A DNA stretch of 64,000 bases from RYN-428 sp035551995 (GCA_035551995.1 DASZME010000086.1:194584-258583), one strand, 5' to 3'. Numbered from the stretch's first letter, positions 8,887 to 17,312 are shown. Notes: generated by a model from the letters alone, not told the origin. Made by a program: numbers and translations.

Positions 8887-10932
8887 ATGTCGATCCACAT
8901 GGATTCGTCCCCCAACGCAACACGTCGGCCGCTTGTTTTCTGGCTCACGCTGGTCATTGCATCACTTGTTTTTACGCTCGTTCAGATTCATTACTCGCAG
9001 AATTACGGACGGCTGGCCCGAACGCCGACCGGTGACGACATCGGCTATCTGGTTGACGCCTTCGGCCGGATGGACGACGTCTACGCCCACGGATGGCGGC
9101 AGATCGTTCCCAATTATCTGCACAACCGGCCGCACAGCCCATTCTCAACTTACCTGGCGATGACCGGCTATCTTATCTTCGGCATCACCGACTGGGCGCC
9201 TTATGCGATGAACGGCCTGCTGGTATTCGCGCTGCTCTGGAGCGCGGATTATCTCATGCGCGGCGCCAGGACATGGCAGCGCATCATGGTCGGCGCCTTC
9301 ATCCTCACTCTCCCCTTAACCGGCAAGATGATCGTCGAGTACCGTCCCGACATCGCCTGGGGATTAGCGTCCGCGATGGCGGTGATCCTTCCGCTGCGCA
9401 CGTCTTTCGTAAACAGCTCCCGGCGATATCGTTTCGCCGCCGGGGCTTGGTTCGCCGGCGCGTTGCTGGCCAAGCCATCGATCTTTCCGCTGACGGTGGC
9501 GTCGATCGGACTGGCCTGGATGTTGGCCGCGGTCTGCGACCGAGCCGCATATGGGAAGGTCGTGACGGTCCGTCGCGTCGTCGCGAGCTGGTCGGTGGCC
9601 GCGATTCCGGTGCTGGTTTTCGCGGGCACGCATTACCTTCTTAATTTCCGGACGATCGCCCGATACATCACCGAAACCCTCGCTGGGCAAAACAGCAGCA
9701 TTTGGTACATCCCCGGCGGATGGACGGCGCAGGCGAAATATTTTCTGGTGGGCGTGGGAGGACAATTTCTCCTGGGTGACCAGTTATATGTCATCGCCGG
9801 CGTTCTCGCGGTCGGCGTCGCCGCACTGATCGCCAATGGCCGGGCGGATCGGGATCGATTGTCGCGGGCGCTATCGCTTGGCGTCGTCGCGTTGGCGGCT
9901 TACCTGGTTCCGACATGCAATCGCGTCAAAAACGTCTTCTTCGGCGCGGAATTCCAAATCCTCGTCGCGCTCGGCGCGGTCCTGGTCGTCCACATGTTTT
10001 GCGCGCGAAAAAAGGCGTCTGCGATCTCCTGCCTGGGCGACGTCCTTTTAGTCGCGATGGTCGTCTTTGGATTTTTGAACTACCGTTTCGCGGCGCCGTT
10101 TGAGGTCAACGATCCAGATTCGATGGCGGCGACGACGCGCGTCGTCCAATCGATCGCTCGCATCGTCTACGACGACGCGCCCAGCGAAAACAGGGTGACC
10201 GTTACGGGCGCTGGATGGGTGGGCGCCGAGGCGATTCACTACCTGGTTCGGCAACGCGGGAAAAAGCTGGTCGTCGCGACCACGTGCCTGCTCGACGATC
10301 CGGCGGCTTACGACGCCGAGTATGACCGCAGCGACTTTGTCGTCGCCGCCGAATCGGGCGTCGCGGAATTCGAGAGCGTTTTACCCAGTTACAAGATTCT
10401 CGACCAGACGCTGGAAATCATTCGCCGTCGCTCGGATTTTGAGCAGGTCGCGACGGTTCGTTCCACCAGCGGAAAACGATTTTTTCTGTTTAGGGCAAGC
10501 CGATTCGGGAACTGGGAAAACGCCGAAAATCTTCTGCCGGAAGAAAAAAGCAATCCCCGGCTGCCTTACTCGCCGATTGTGCGATGGGGGGTTTTTCCCG
10601 CGGTGACGCTTGACGTTTCGGCGCCGGCGCCGGGCCGCTATCGGCTTTTCGCCGTCGCGCGGACGCCGATGACGGGTCAGGAAATAACGGTCACCGCCGA
10701 TGGGCGCCAAGTCGCCCGCCATCCGTGCGCGTCCCCTGGCCCATCCGAGACGATCGACGTGATGTTGGACCTGACGGCCGGCAGCCATGAGATCGCGCTG
10801 AATTTCAGCAAATTCCTGCCGCCCCGAAACGGCGACCCGCGCCCGCTGGCGGCTTTGTTCAAAGGCTTGCATTTTGGCCCGATGTCCGCGATACCGGCGA
10901 CATCGCCGAGCACCCATCGGGAAAGCCCCTGA
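8887..10932 (+). CDS. polytopic membrane protein, GT-C (PMT/ArnT-like) glycosyltransferase candidate
   Basis: A protein of about 681 residues. The start is placed at MSIHMDSSPN; an in-frame ATG 141 bases upstream gives a non-hydrophobic, Arg-rich extension. The first membrane segment is followed by an acidic loop TGDDIGYLVDAFG (D50/D51), where lipid-sugar-dependent GT-C enzymes place a catalytic Asp, then about ten membrane segments up to about residue 400. The C-terminal third is soluble and ends with a beta-rich part (VTLDVSAPAPGRYRLFAVA). The gene precedes an SGNH protein and an MBOAT on the same strand, with 51 bp to the next start. A role in surface glycan building fits, but the family assignment is tentative. 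Confidence 0.6.
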   Translation: MSIHMDSSPNATRRPLVFWLTLVIASLVFTLVQIHYSQNYGRLARTPTGDDIGYLVDAFGRMDDVYAHGWRQIVPNYLHNRPHSPFSTYLAMTGYLIFGITDWAPYAMNGLLVFALLWSADYLMRGARTWQRIMVGAFILTLPLTGKMIVEYRPDIAWGLASAMAVILPLRTSFVNSSRRYRFAAGAWFAGALLAKPSIFPLTVASIGLAWMLAAVCDRAAYGKVVTVRRVVASWSVAAIPVLVFAGTHYLLNFRTIARYITETLAGQNSSIWYIPGGWTAQAKYFLVGVGGQFLLGDQLYVIAGVLAVGVAALIANGRADRDRLSRALSLGVVALAAYLVPTCNRVKNVFFGAEFQILVALGAVLVVHMFCARKKASAISCLGDVLLVAMVVFGFLNYRFAAPFEVNDPDSMAATTRVVQSIARIVYDDAPSENRVTVTGAGWVGAEAIHYLVRQRGKKLVVATTCLLDDPAAYDAEYDRSDFVVAAESGVAEFESVLPSYKILDQTLEIIRRRSDFEQVATVRSTSGKRFFLFRASRFGNWENAENLLPEEKSNPRLPYSPIVRWGVFPAVTLDVSAPAPGRYRLFAVARTPMTGQEITVTADGRQVARHPCASPGPSETIDVMLDLTAGSHEIALNFSKFLPPRNGDPRPLAALFKGLHFGPMSAIPATSPSTHRESP

Positions 10933-10983
10933 TCGTCGCGAATGCCGACCGTCGCCGCCGCGGGAGGATTGATCTGAACTTCG

Positions 10984-12753
10984 ATGCCAATCGCGCTTCC
11001 CAACAACAAATCGTCCCTTCGCGCCGTCGGTCTTGCGCCGATCAAGACGAGCGTCGTTCCGGGGTTTGCGCTCAGCTGGTTTTCCACGCTGATCGCGGTT
11101 GGCCTCATCTTCGGCGGCTTGACGCTCCGGTGGATCAACTATTACGCCAAAGAAGGGCCGGCGTGGATTAACAATCTCCTCCAGCAAAAACAGCTGATCG
11201 CCGATCGCAAGGCCCGCAAAGGACCGCGGCTCATCGTGCTCGGCGGATCGGGCGTTTTGTTCGGCTGCGACGCGGAACTGATCGAGAAAAAACTCAACGT
11301 CCCCACGGTGAATTTCGGAACGCACGCTGGGCTGGGGATGCGGTATATTCTGGATCGCGGCCGGCGCCTACTCAAGCCGGGCGACACCGTGCTGCTGATG
11401 CTCGAATACGGCTCGTGGGGCGATCAGTGGCGTGATTCTCCCGGCACGTTCCATTCGTTCGTCTGGACCTACGACAAACCCTACGTCATGCGGATGGGAT
11501 GGCTCCAGACGCCGCGGGCGCTTTGGTCGGTGCCCTATTCGGATTACGTCGATTCGTACGACGGCTGGAAGGAATATAAGGATGGCCGTTATCGTCACCT
11601 TCGCGAAACGATTCCGTACAACATTTCCACGCTCAGCGAGAGCGGGGACATTCACATTTGCCCCAATGTTACGCCGAACTTTCATCTGACCGAGGCGCCC
11701 TATATCGTCGATCCGGGGACGGCGGATATCGCGGCCTTTCGCTCGTTTTGTCGCGACGCAAAGGCCAGAGGCATTCAGGTTCTCTATTCGTGGTGCTCGT
11801 ACGTAAAGCCGGCGCTTGCGCACGGCCAAAACCTGGACCCGCCGAAATATCTGACGGATTTGCTGCGCGAGACCGGCGTCGACGTGCTCGATACGCCGGC
11901 CGAAAACATGTATCCGCAAGGGTGGTACCTCGACAGCGAGTACCATCTCAATCCCAGCGCCCGGCGAATCCGAACCGAAGCGCTGATCCGCCGTCTTCGC
12001 CCGCGATTTGGACTCGCGCCGGCGTCGTCGCGGGTAACCAATGTCCTGCTGATGGCGGATCGAGATCATCGCGTCACGGCCGGCAATTTATTCGCCGATG
12101 ATCCGGCGGTTTCGGTGCGATATCTCTGGCCGGATCAGCTCGACGATCCGAGAGCCATCACCGCGGCGCAAGTCGCCGAGCTCGTGGCCAGCGGTATAAA
12201 CGTCTACACCGACGCCGCGGCCTCGGCTAAATTGCTAGTCCCGGCGGGGCTTGATCTGCGCCGATTCGCAACCGGCCGCGAGACGTTGCCGCATTGGTTC
12301 GCCCGGCACGAATCGAACATCATCATGCTTGGCAATGTGCCCGGCCAACACATTGATCCATCGTGGCAAGAGGCCGTGCCGCGCAAGGTATATGACGCCC
12401 TTGCCTCCGGGTTGCCCACGGCGGCGCTCTTTGGCACGGGACGATATCGCGATATCCTGCGGGTGGAAAGCGCGCCGCATTTTGTCATTCTGGAAGCCAC
12501 CACCGGGTCTCTGACAAAGCACAAAGTCGCCGTGCCGACCCTGCTTCGCATTCAGCCGATGAGCGAAAACTACGGGGGGCCGCGACTGTGGATGACCGCC
12601 GACTACATGGATTGCGCTTTGATCCCTTCCGGAATTTGCGCCGTCGCGATCGATCCGGAACTGGGCGTAAAAACCGACACCGCCTTTTTCGACGCGGGCC
12701 CCACCGTGGAAACATGGCATCTGGATCGCGTGGTTCGGGCGGGCGTGCCTTGA
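10984..12753 (+). CDS. membrane-anchored SGNH-like protein with extra C-terminal domain
   Basis: A protein of 589 residues. It has one membrane anchor (about 29-48) and then an SGNH/GDSL-type domain: block I LIVLGGSGVLFGCDAE with the serine near residue 89, a strand GDTVLLMLEYGSW, and the late Asp/His pair in DSEYHLNPSARR (D317, H321). SGNH proteins next to MBOATs transfer acyl groups to exported polysaccharide. After about residue 350 a second part of about 240 residues begins (RVTNVLLMADRDH) whose family I do not recognise. It contains Rossmann-like stretches (VAELVASGINVYTDAAAS). The downstream MBOAT starts 27 bp after this stop. Confidence 0.75.
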   Translation: MPIALPNNKSSLRAVGLAPIKTSVVPGFALSWFSTLIAVGLIFGGLTLRWINYYAKEGPAWINNLLQQKQLIADRKARKGPRLIVLGGSGVLFGCDAELIEKKLNVPTVNFGTHAGLGMRYILDRGRRLLKPGDTVLLMLEYGSWGDQWRDSPGTFHSFVWTYDKPYVMRMGWLQTPRALWSVPYSDYVDSYDGWKEYKDGRYRHLRETIPYNISTLSESGDIHICPNVTPNFHLTEAPYIVDPGTADIAAFRSFCRDAKARGIQVLYSWCSYVKPALAHGQNLDPPKYLTDLLRETGVDVLDTPAENMYPQGWYLDSEYHLNPSARRIRTEALIRRLRPRFGLAPASSRVTNVLLMADRDHRVTAGNLFADDPAVSVRYLWPDQLDDPRAITAAQVAELVASGINVYTDAAASAKLLVPAGLDLRRFATGRETLPHWFARHESNIIMLGNVPGQHIDPSWQEAVPRKVYDALASGLPTAALFGTGRYRDILRVESAPHFVILEATTGSLTKHKVAVPTLLRIQPMSENYGGPRLWMTADYMDCALIPSGICAVAIDPELGVKTDTAFFDAGPTVETWHLDRVVRAGVP

Positions 12754-12780
12754 CGCATTTTCCGCCCTCTGGACAACACC

Positions 12781-14334
12781 GTGCTCTATAACAGCTTTGA
12801 ATTTCTTTTCGTATTCCTCCCTGTCTGCCTGTTGGTTTATTTTCTGGCGGCCAAGCTCTCCCGCGGGCTGGCCAATGCGCTGCTCGCGGCGATGTCGTTC
12901 GTTTTCTATGCGTGGTGGAACGCGCACAATCTTTACATCATCGCGGCCAGCATCCTGGTCAATTATGGCCTGGGGGTGATGCTCAGGGTCAGACTTCGGC
13001 GAGCCGAGCACGCCGTTCCCGCGCTTCATGAAGCCGCGGTCGTCGCAGCCGGCCGCGACGTCTTCGACGCGGATCGGAATCGTCTTTCGGCGCCGACCGA
13101 TAACGCTCCCGATCGACCACTAAGCCGCGATCCCATTTCCTATGCGTTGCTGACCATCGGCATCGTGATCAATCTGGCCGCCCTCGCTTATTTCAAGTAC
13201 GCGAACTTCGGTCTGGCCAATTTGGCGGCGCTCACCGGGCATCCGTTTCAGCCGCTCAAGATCACCCTGCCGCTCGGAATTTCATTTTTCACGTTCACGC
13301 AAATCGCGTTTCTGGTGGACGCCTATCGCGGCAAAGCGAAGGAGCTTGGCTTTTTCCGTTACTGCCTGTTCGTGGCGTTTTTTCCGCATTTGATCGCGGG
13401 GCCGATCGTGCATCATTCGGAGTTGATGCCGCAGTTCGCCGAGCCGGGGGCAAAGCGGTGGTGGCCGTCGAACTTCGACATCGGCCTGGCGTTTTTGACG
13501 CTGGGATTATTCAAGAAAGTGATCATCGCCGACTCATGCGCGCCGTGGGCCGACGAAGTATTCGGCGCCGACAAGCTTCTCGCCGCCGGCGATCTGTTAT
13601 GCCGCGACGCATGGCGCGGCGCCCTCGCATACACGATGCAGCTTTACTTCGACTTTTCCGGCTACAGCGATATGGCCATCGGCCTGGCGATGATGTTCAA
13701 CATCCGTCTTCCGGACAATTTCGACAGCCCGTACAAATCGGTCAACATCATCGACTTCTGGCGGCGCTGGCACATGACGCTGTCGCGCTTCCTCCGCGAC
13801 TACCTCTACTTCCCCCTCGGCGGCAACCGCAAGGGCGAACCCCGCCGGCAGTTCAATCTCATGGCCACCATGCTCCTCGGCGGAATCTGGCACGGGGCCG
13901 GCTGGACCTACGCCGTCTGGGGCGGATATCACGGATTATTGCTCGTGATCAACCATGCGTGGGTCTCGCGCAAATTTCCTTTGCCTCGATTCGTCGCGCG
14001 CGGCGTCACGCTGATTCTGGTCATCGTCGGCTGGGTGATCTTTCGCGCGAAATCGATGCACGATGCGTTTTCGGTCGTGCGCGCGATGTTCACGCCGGGT
14101 CGAGCCGCGACGGTACTGGCGGAAGCGAACATCGCCTATATCCAGTTTGGGGTGTTGGCGTTTCTACTGCTGCTCGTGAATTTCGCCCCCAACACAAAGC
14201 AGTGGATCGAACGCCGTCCGCTGACGCGCAAGCGTGCGATATTACTTGGCTTCCTGTTTTTCGTGTGTCTGCTGCGAATGCGCGAAGCCTATCTCAGCCA
14301 CGAACCGCAGCCGTTTATTTATTTTCAGTTCTAA
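12781..14334 (+). CDS. MBOAT family O-acyltransferase (AlgI-like)
   Basis: A polytopic protein of 517 residues starting at GTG (LYNSFEFLFVFLPVC). It has a GPIVHH loop, FWRRWHMTLSRFLRDYLYFPLGG and GIWHGAGWTYAVWGG with the active-site histidine. It is about 30 residues longer than the first MBOAT, chiefly through a hydrophilic, Arg/Ala/Asp-rich insertion near residues 70-118 between early membrane segments. It ends FIYFQF like the first MBOAT. The stop codon TAA coincides with the left end of a foldback mobile element: removing the element would leave TAG at the same place, so the protein is unchanged. It probably acts with the SGNH protein directly upstream. Confidence 0.92.
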   Translation: MLYNSFEFLFVFLPVCLLVYFLAAKLSRGLANALLAAMSFVFYAWWNAHNLYIIAASILVNYGLGVMLRVRLRRAEHAVPALHEAAVVAAGRDVFDADRNRLSAPTDNAPDRPLSRDPISYALLTIGIVINLAALAYFKYANFGLANLAALTGHPFQPLKITLPLGISFFTFTQIAFLVDAYRGKAKELGFFRYCLFVAFFPHLIAGPIVHHSELMPQFAEPGAKRWWPSNFDIGLAFLTLGLFKKVIIADSCAPWADEVFGADKLLAAGDLLCRDAWRGALAYTMQLYFDFSGYSDMAIGLAMMFNIRLPDNFDSPYKSVNIIDFWRRWHMTLSRFLRDYLYFPLGGNRKGEPRRQFNLMATMLLGGIWHGAGWTYAVWGGYHGLLLVINHAWVSRKFPLPRFVARGVTLILVIVGWVIFRAKSMHDAFSVVRAMFTPGRAATVLAEANIAYIQFGVLAFLLLLVNFAPNTKQWIERRPLTRKRAILLGFLFFVCLLRMREAYLSHEPQPFIYFQF

Positions 14335-14622
14335 ATAACCGTGCCCGATTAGGCGCGCTTCTTTCATACCCTCGCCCGGTACGGGGCTTGTCGATATAAT
14401 CGATTTTTCGCGTTTTCACCCTCATTTCCGCGAGAAAACGAAGTTTGTAAGACGGAGATCGTATTAAATTGACAAGCCCTACTCCGGGAGTAGGGAAGGG
14501 TGAGGGCTTCTTGGAAGGGCCGGATTTTATCGTGACTTGCGCGTTCCAAAAAACCCTCTCCCCAATCCTCTCCCGGGTTACCGGGCGAGGGAGTAAAACG
14601 CGTAATCGCGCACGGTTATTTA
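14332..14622. mobile_element. MITE-like foldback element, copy 1 (291 bp, carries nested insertion)
   Basis: The ends are AATAACCGTGCCCGATTA (14334-14351) and its complement TAATCGCGCACGGTTATT (14603-14620), with one mismatch in 18. Each end is bordered by TA, consistent with the TA target of IS630/Tc1-mariner-type elements. Subterminal parts are also complementary (CCTCGCCCGGTA with TACCGGGCGAGG; TGAGGGCTTCTTGGA with TCCAAAAAACCCTCT), so the whole element can fold on itself. It has no coding capacity. A diverged second copy in opposite orientation lies at 61023-61227. The left TA is the first two bases of the MBOAT stop codon. Confidence 0.85.
14380..14482. mobile_element. nested insertion inside the MITE, with TAC target duplication
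   Basis: Within copy 1 an inserted stretch is bounded by GGGCTTGTC (14384-14392) and GACAAGCCC (14471-14479). The inverted similarity continues for about 20 bases (GATATAAT versus ATTAAATT inside). TAC occurs at 14380-14382 and again at 14480-14482. The related element at 61023-61227 has a single TAC at the equivalent position and lacks the insert, so it represents the empty site. The insert plus one TAC is 100 bp. No reading frame of note. Confidence 0.8.
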
Positions 14623-14660
14623 GAACGACTTTCATGTTGGTGGAACACGCTTCCATCTCC

Positions 14661-14758
14661 AAACACGCCCCGCAAGCTTCGATCGCGAAGCACGCCCCGC
14701 TTCGCGAAGCACGCCCCGCAAGCGGGGCCGCTAAACGCAGGAATGGTACAGCGACCTG
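14661..14758 (+). repeat. REP-like intergenic repeat, copy 1 (with partial tandem units)
   Basis: The unit AACACGCCCCGCAAGC appears first at about 14661, a second partial unit follows at 14681 (GATCGCGAAGCACGCCCCGC), and the full unit lies at 14705 onward with the palindromic core CCCCGCAAGCGGGG (14714-14727), then GCCGCTAAACGC and AGCGACCTGAAA. The core can form a six-base-pair hairpin. Four further copies occur in this window. Confidence 0.75.
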
Positions 14759-14819
14759 AAAATGCTTTAGTCACCGGAAAAGCCGCCATACGAATGTAGA
14801 TTCCCTATGGGAGGCTTGC

Positions 14820-15866
14820 CTACGACGCGGTCGAATCGGGTTTCACCACATCCGCTTCCTTCCGGCGATGTCGTTTCATGGCCAAGTCGATGGCAAGCTC
14901 GATTGCCGCTCGCATCGAGCCGGGGTTGGCTCTGTTGCGGCCGACAATGTCGAACGCGGTCCCATGATCCGGGCTGGTGCGGATGATCGGCAAGCCAAGC
15001 GTCACGTTCACCGCTTCGTCAAACGCCAAAAGCTTCACCGGGATCAAGCCCTGGTCGTGATACATCGCCACGACGGCATCGTAGTGGCCATCCCGGGCTT
15101 TTAGAAAAATCGTATCCGGCGGGTAAGGGCCGCTGGCGTCGATGCCCTGGTCGCGGGCCATCAGAATGGCGGGGGCGATGATGCGTTCTTCCTCGTCGCC
15201 GAACTGGCCGTTCTCGCTGGCGTGGGGGTTGAGGCCGCACACGGCGATTCTGGGCTTGGGCGTGTCGAACCAATTCACCATCGCCTCGTGGATTAACTCG
15301 ATCGGCTGAAAGACGGCGCCGATGTTGAGCTTATTCCACACGCCCATGAGCGGAATATGAACGGTCGCCAGAACTACTTTCAGCGGCCCGCCGGTGAACA
15401 TCATCGCATAGCGGCGGGAATTGGTCTGGTGGGCGAATAGTTCGGTGTGGCCGGGATAGTTGTAGCCGGCCAGCTTCCAGCTTTCCTTGGCGATCGGCGC
15501 GGTGACGACGGCGTCGACGAATTTTTTCTGTGCCGCCTCGATGGCGTCCACGCAAAAGCGCATCGACGCTTCGCCGCCCATTTTGCTGGGGGTTCGGATG
15601 GCCGAGCCGAGCATGGAATATTGGTCGTAATCGACGACGACGACGTCGTGCGGATAGCCGCGGAGCCGGCCGTTGAATTGGTCCCGCCACCAGAAGACGT
15701 CAAACTCAGCCAGGTCGGCCGCGTAATGGAGCATCTCATTGAGGCCGTAGATGATGTAACGGGCCTTATGGCGGAGGACGGGGTCGGAGAGGGCCTTGAC
15801 GATCACCTCCGCGCCGATCCCGGCAGGGTCGCCCATGGTAATCGCGATGGTGGGACGGTAGTCCAT
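14820..15866 (-). CDS. pdxA: 4-hydroxythreonine-4-phosphate dehydrogenase
   Basis: A protein of 348 residues, full length for PdxA (usually 320-350). It opens IAITMGDPAGIGAEVIVKAL, the family signature. The three metal-binding histidines are visible in YPGHTELFA, LNPHASENG and MYHDQGLIPVK, followed by GLPIIRTSPDHGTAFDIVG near the C-terminus. The enzyme oxidises 4-phosphohydroxy-L-threonine with NAD in the DXP-dependent pyridoxal phosphate pathway, in the cytoplasm. The ATG is followed by a canonical N-terminus. No other pdx gene is seen in the window. The downstream side (below 14820) is the repeat-rich spacer after the MBOAT gene. Confidence 0.96.
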   Translation of the reverse strand: MDYRPTIAITMGDPAGIGAEVIVKALSDPVLRHKARYIIYGLNEMLHYAADLAEFDVFWWRDQFNGRLRGYPHDVVVVDYDQYSMLGSAIRTPSKMGGEASMRFCVDAIEAAQKKFVDAVVTAPIAKESWKLAGYNYPGHTELFAHQTNSRRYAMMFTGGPLKVVLATVHIPLMGVWNKLNIGAVFQPIELIHEAMVNWFDTPKPRIAVCGLNPHASENGQFGDEEERIIAPAILMARDQGIDASGPYPPDTIFLKARDGHYDAVVAMYHDQGLIPVKLLAFDEAVNVTLGLPIIRTSPDHGTAFDIVGRNRANPGSMRAAIELAIDLAMKRHRRKEADVVKPDSTAS

Positions 15867-15878
15867 AGGGGTCGAATG

Positions 15879-15923
15879 AGTTGCCAGTTGTTAGTTGCCA
15901 GTTGTCAGTTGTCAGTTGCCAGT
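15879..15923. repeat. short simple repeat of AGTTGCCAGTTGT-type units
   Basis: About 45 bases just upstream of pdxA are built from AGTTG-(C/T)CAGTTG-type units of 7-12 bases (AGTTGCC, AGTTGTT, AGTTGCC, AGTTGTC, AGTTGTC, AGTTGCC, AGT). This is a near-perfect 7-base tandem array differing only at two positions. Confidence 0.85.
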
Positions 15924-16052
15924 GAGGAAATCAATGGCGACTTATACCGAACAATCGACACTGTTTTGTACCTCTCGAAAACTTCATCGTCACTTTGCTT
16001 GACACACTTGTTTTGACTGCTCGCTGGCGCCCGGTAATTCACAAACGGCGAC

Positions 16053-16640
16053 CTATTCCCTCCGCTCCAGCCATGAAATTACGGTCTTGGCCAGCGGATC
16101 GCATTCGAGGTTAAACGGCCAACCCACGGGGCGTTTTCCGAGCGACGTCAATTGTATTGTCGTCGGAATGAGGGCAACTTCAAACTCGCCGCCGCTGACC
16201 GCGGCGATGGTCAGGCTCACGCCGTCCAACGTCACCGAGCCCTTGGGGGTGAGATATTTCGCAAGGTCGGGCGGCGCTTGCAGTCGAAGACGCCATTCGT
16301 CGTGGTTGGATTTCGCCGCGATCAGCCGGGCGACGCCATCGACGTGGCCTTGAACAAAATGGCCGTCGAGACGATCGCCGATCCGCAGCGCTCGTTCGAC
16401 ATGAACGCCGTCGCCGGCGCCGAGAAGGCCGAGATTGGTTTTATCGAGCGTTTCGAGAATGACGTCAAACCCAAGCTCGCCGGGGGCGACGTCGGCGACG
16501 GTGAGGCAGGCGCCGTTGACGGCGACGCTCTGGCCCAGGCCAACGTCCGGCCAGTCGGCGGCGATCGTGAGGCGGCGGAATTTGGGTCCGTCGGCCACGC
16601 CGATCACGCGGGCGGTTTTTTCGATGATGCCGGTGAACAT
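16053..16640 (-). CDS. ribE: riboflavin synthase, alpha subunit
   Basis: A protein of 195 residues with the invariant start MFTGIIEKTARV, the first-barrel motifs VAVNGACLTV and FDVILETLDKTNL, and the repeat in the second half (GHFVQGHVDGVARL, VTLDGVSLTIAAV, IPTTIQLTSLG). This internal duplication of two lumazine-binding barrels defines riboflavin synthase, which dismutates two 6,7-dimethyl-8-ribityllumazines into riboflavin. The length is slightly short of the usual 200-215 residues but both domains are complete. It stands alone; no other rib gene is adjacent. It is 20 bp downstream of the small exported protein gene on the same strand. Confidence 0.95.
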   Translation of the reverse strand: MFTGIIEKTARVIGVADGPKFRRLTIAADWPDVGLGQSVAVNGACLTVADVAPGELGFDVILETLDKTNLGLLGAGDGVHVERALRIGDRLDGHFVQGHVDGVARLIAAKSNHDEWRLRLQAPPDLAKYLTPKGSVTLDGVSLTIAAVSGGEFEVALIPTTIQLTSLGKRPVGWPFNLECDPLAKTVISWLERRE

Positions 16641-16660
16641 CTCCCGCTAGTGTAGGCGGA

Positions 16661-17203
16661 TTACTTCGTCCAGGTAAGGGAGGCGACGATCTTATCAAAA
16701 TCCGATCGAGTCCCGGCCAACTCGCCGGCGCCAGCGTCGGCCGAGAGAATATAGACGACGTCTTTGCGCATCATCAGCAGGCCAAGGTCGGTGTATGTTT
16801 TGCCGTTCTGTTCCCAAGTGAGTTCGACAAACCTCGCTCTTCCGCCGCCGCAACGCGAATCGTCGACGGCTTTGACGACCTTGATTCCGGGATGCTGTTT
16901 TTTCTGGTCCTTGATGTAGCCGTTTTCGATCAGGCCCAGGCGAATCATTCCCGGAAGGTGCGGCGGAAGATCGGGCACGTCGTAGGTGATATCGCTGTCG
17001 CTGTTCCCCTGGGCGGGAACCAGCAACAACACGTCGTCCTTGTCCGGCTTACTCTTCCAGCTATCCGGATATTGCAGGCGGACTTTTCCCTTCGTGTCGT
17101 TGAACGTGAGCATCGTCGGCGCGGTGGCGGGGGGGCCGGCGCCAAGATTCGCCAGTACGAGTAATGCAATCGTCCCGCCGCTGAGGTTGCGCGTTTTCGT
17201 CAT
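16661..17203 (-). CDS. exported hypothetical protein (PsbP/DcrB-like fold possible)
   Basis: A protein of about 180 residues. The start is set at MTKTRNLSGG because CGAGGAAT precedes it at proper spacing; a longer in-frame version adds 40 Arg/Pro-rich residues that are unlikely to be translated. A signal peptide (GTIALLVLANLGAGPPA) is followed by LTFNDTKGKVRLQYPDSWKSK, a short conserved pattern of exported proteins that bind or shield small hydrophobic ligands (PsbP/DcrB-like). The C-terminus ends DFDKIVASLTW, also typical of that group. Function unknown. The gene is divergent from the metallopeptidase at 17313. Confidence 0.6.
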   Translation of the reverse strand: MTKTRNLSGGTIALLVLANLGAGPPATAPTMLTFNDTKGKVRLQYPDSWKSKPDKDDVLLLVPAQGNSDSDITYDVPDLPPHLPGMIRLGLIENGYIKDQKKQHPGIKVVKAVDDSRCGGGRARFVELTWEQNGKTYTDLGLLMMRKDVVYILSADAGAGELAGTRSDFDKIVASLTWTK

Positions 17204-17312
17204 ATCATTCCTCGACGATTCTATTGTAATCCATCGCGGCTCGCCGGGTAATGCGCCGCCATGCGCCGCCGCCTTGCATTTGTCGGTCGACGGTTGGAGG
17301 ATGGCGATACGA

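Noticed and set aside
14469..14759. Short frames within the foldback element and REP-like repeat
   Set aside because: They arise from repeat sequence; no start signal and no protein-like composition.
15879..15923. CRISPR array
   Set aside because: Units are 7 bases and contiguous without spacers; no cas gene is present anywhere in the window.
16986..17312. Upstream extension of the metallopeptidase gene to 16986
   Set aside because: It would overlap the divergent exported protein gene, and the lipoprotein signal would then be internal.
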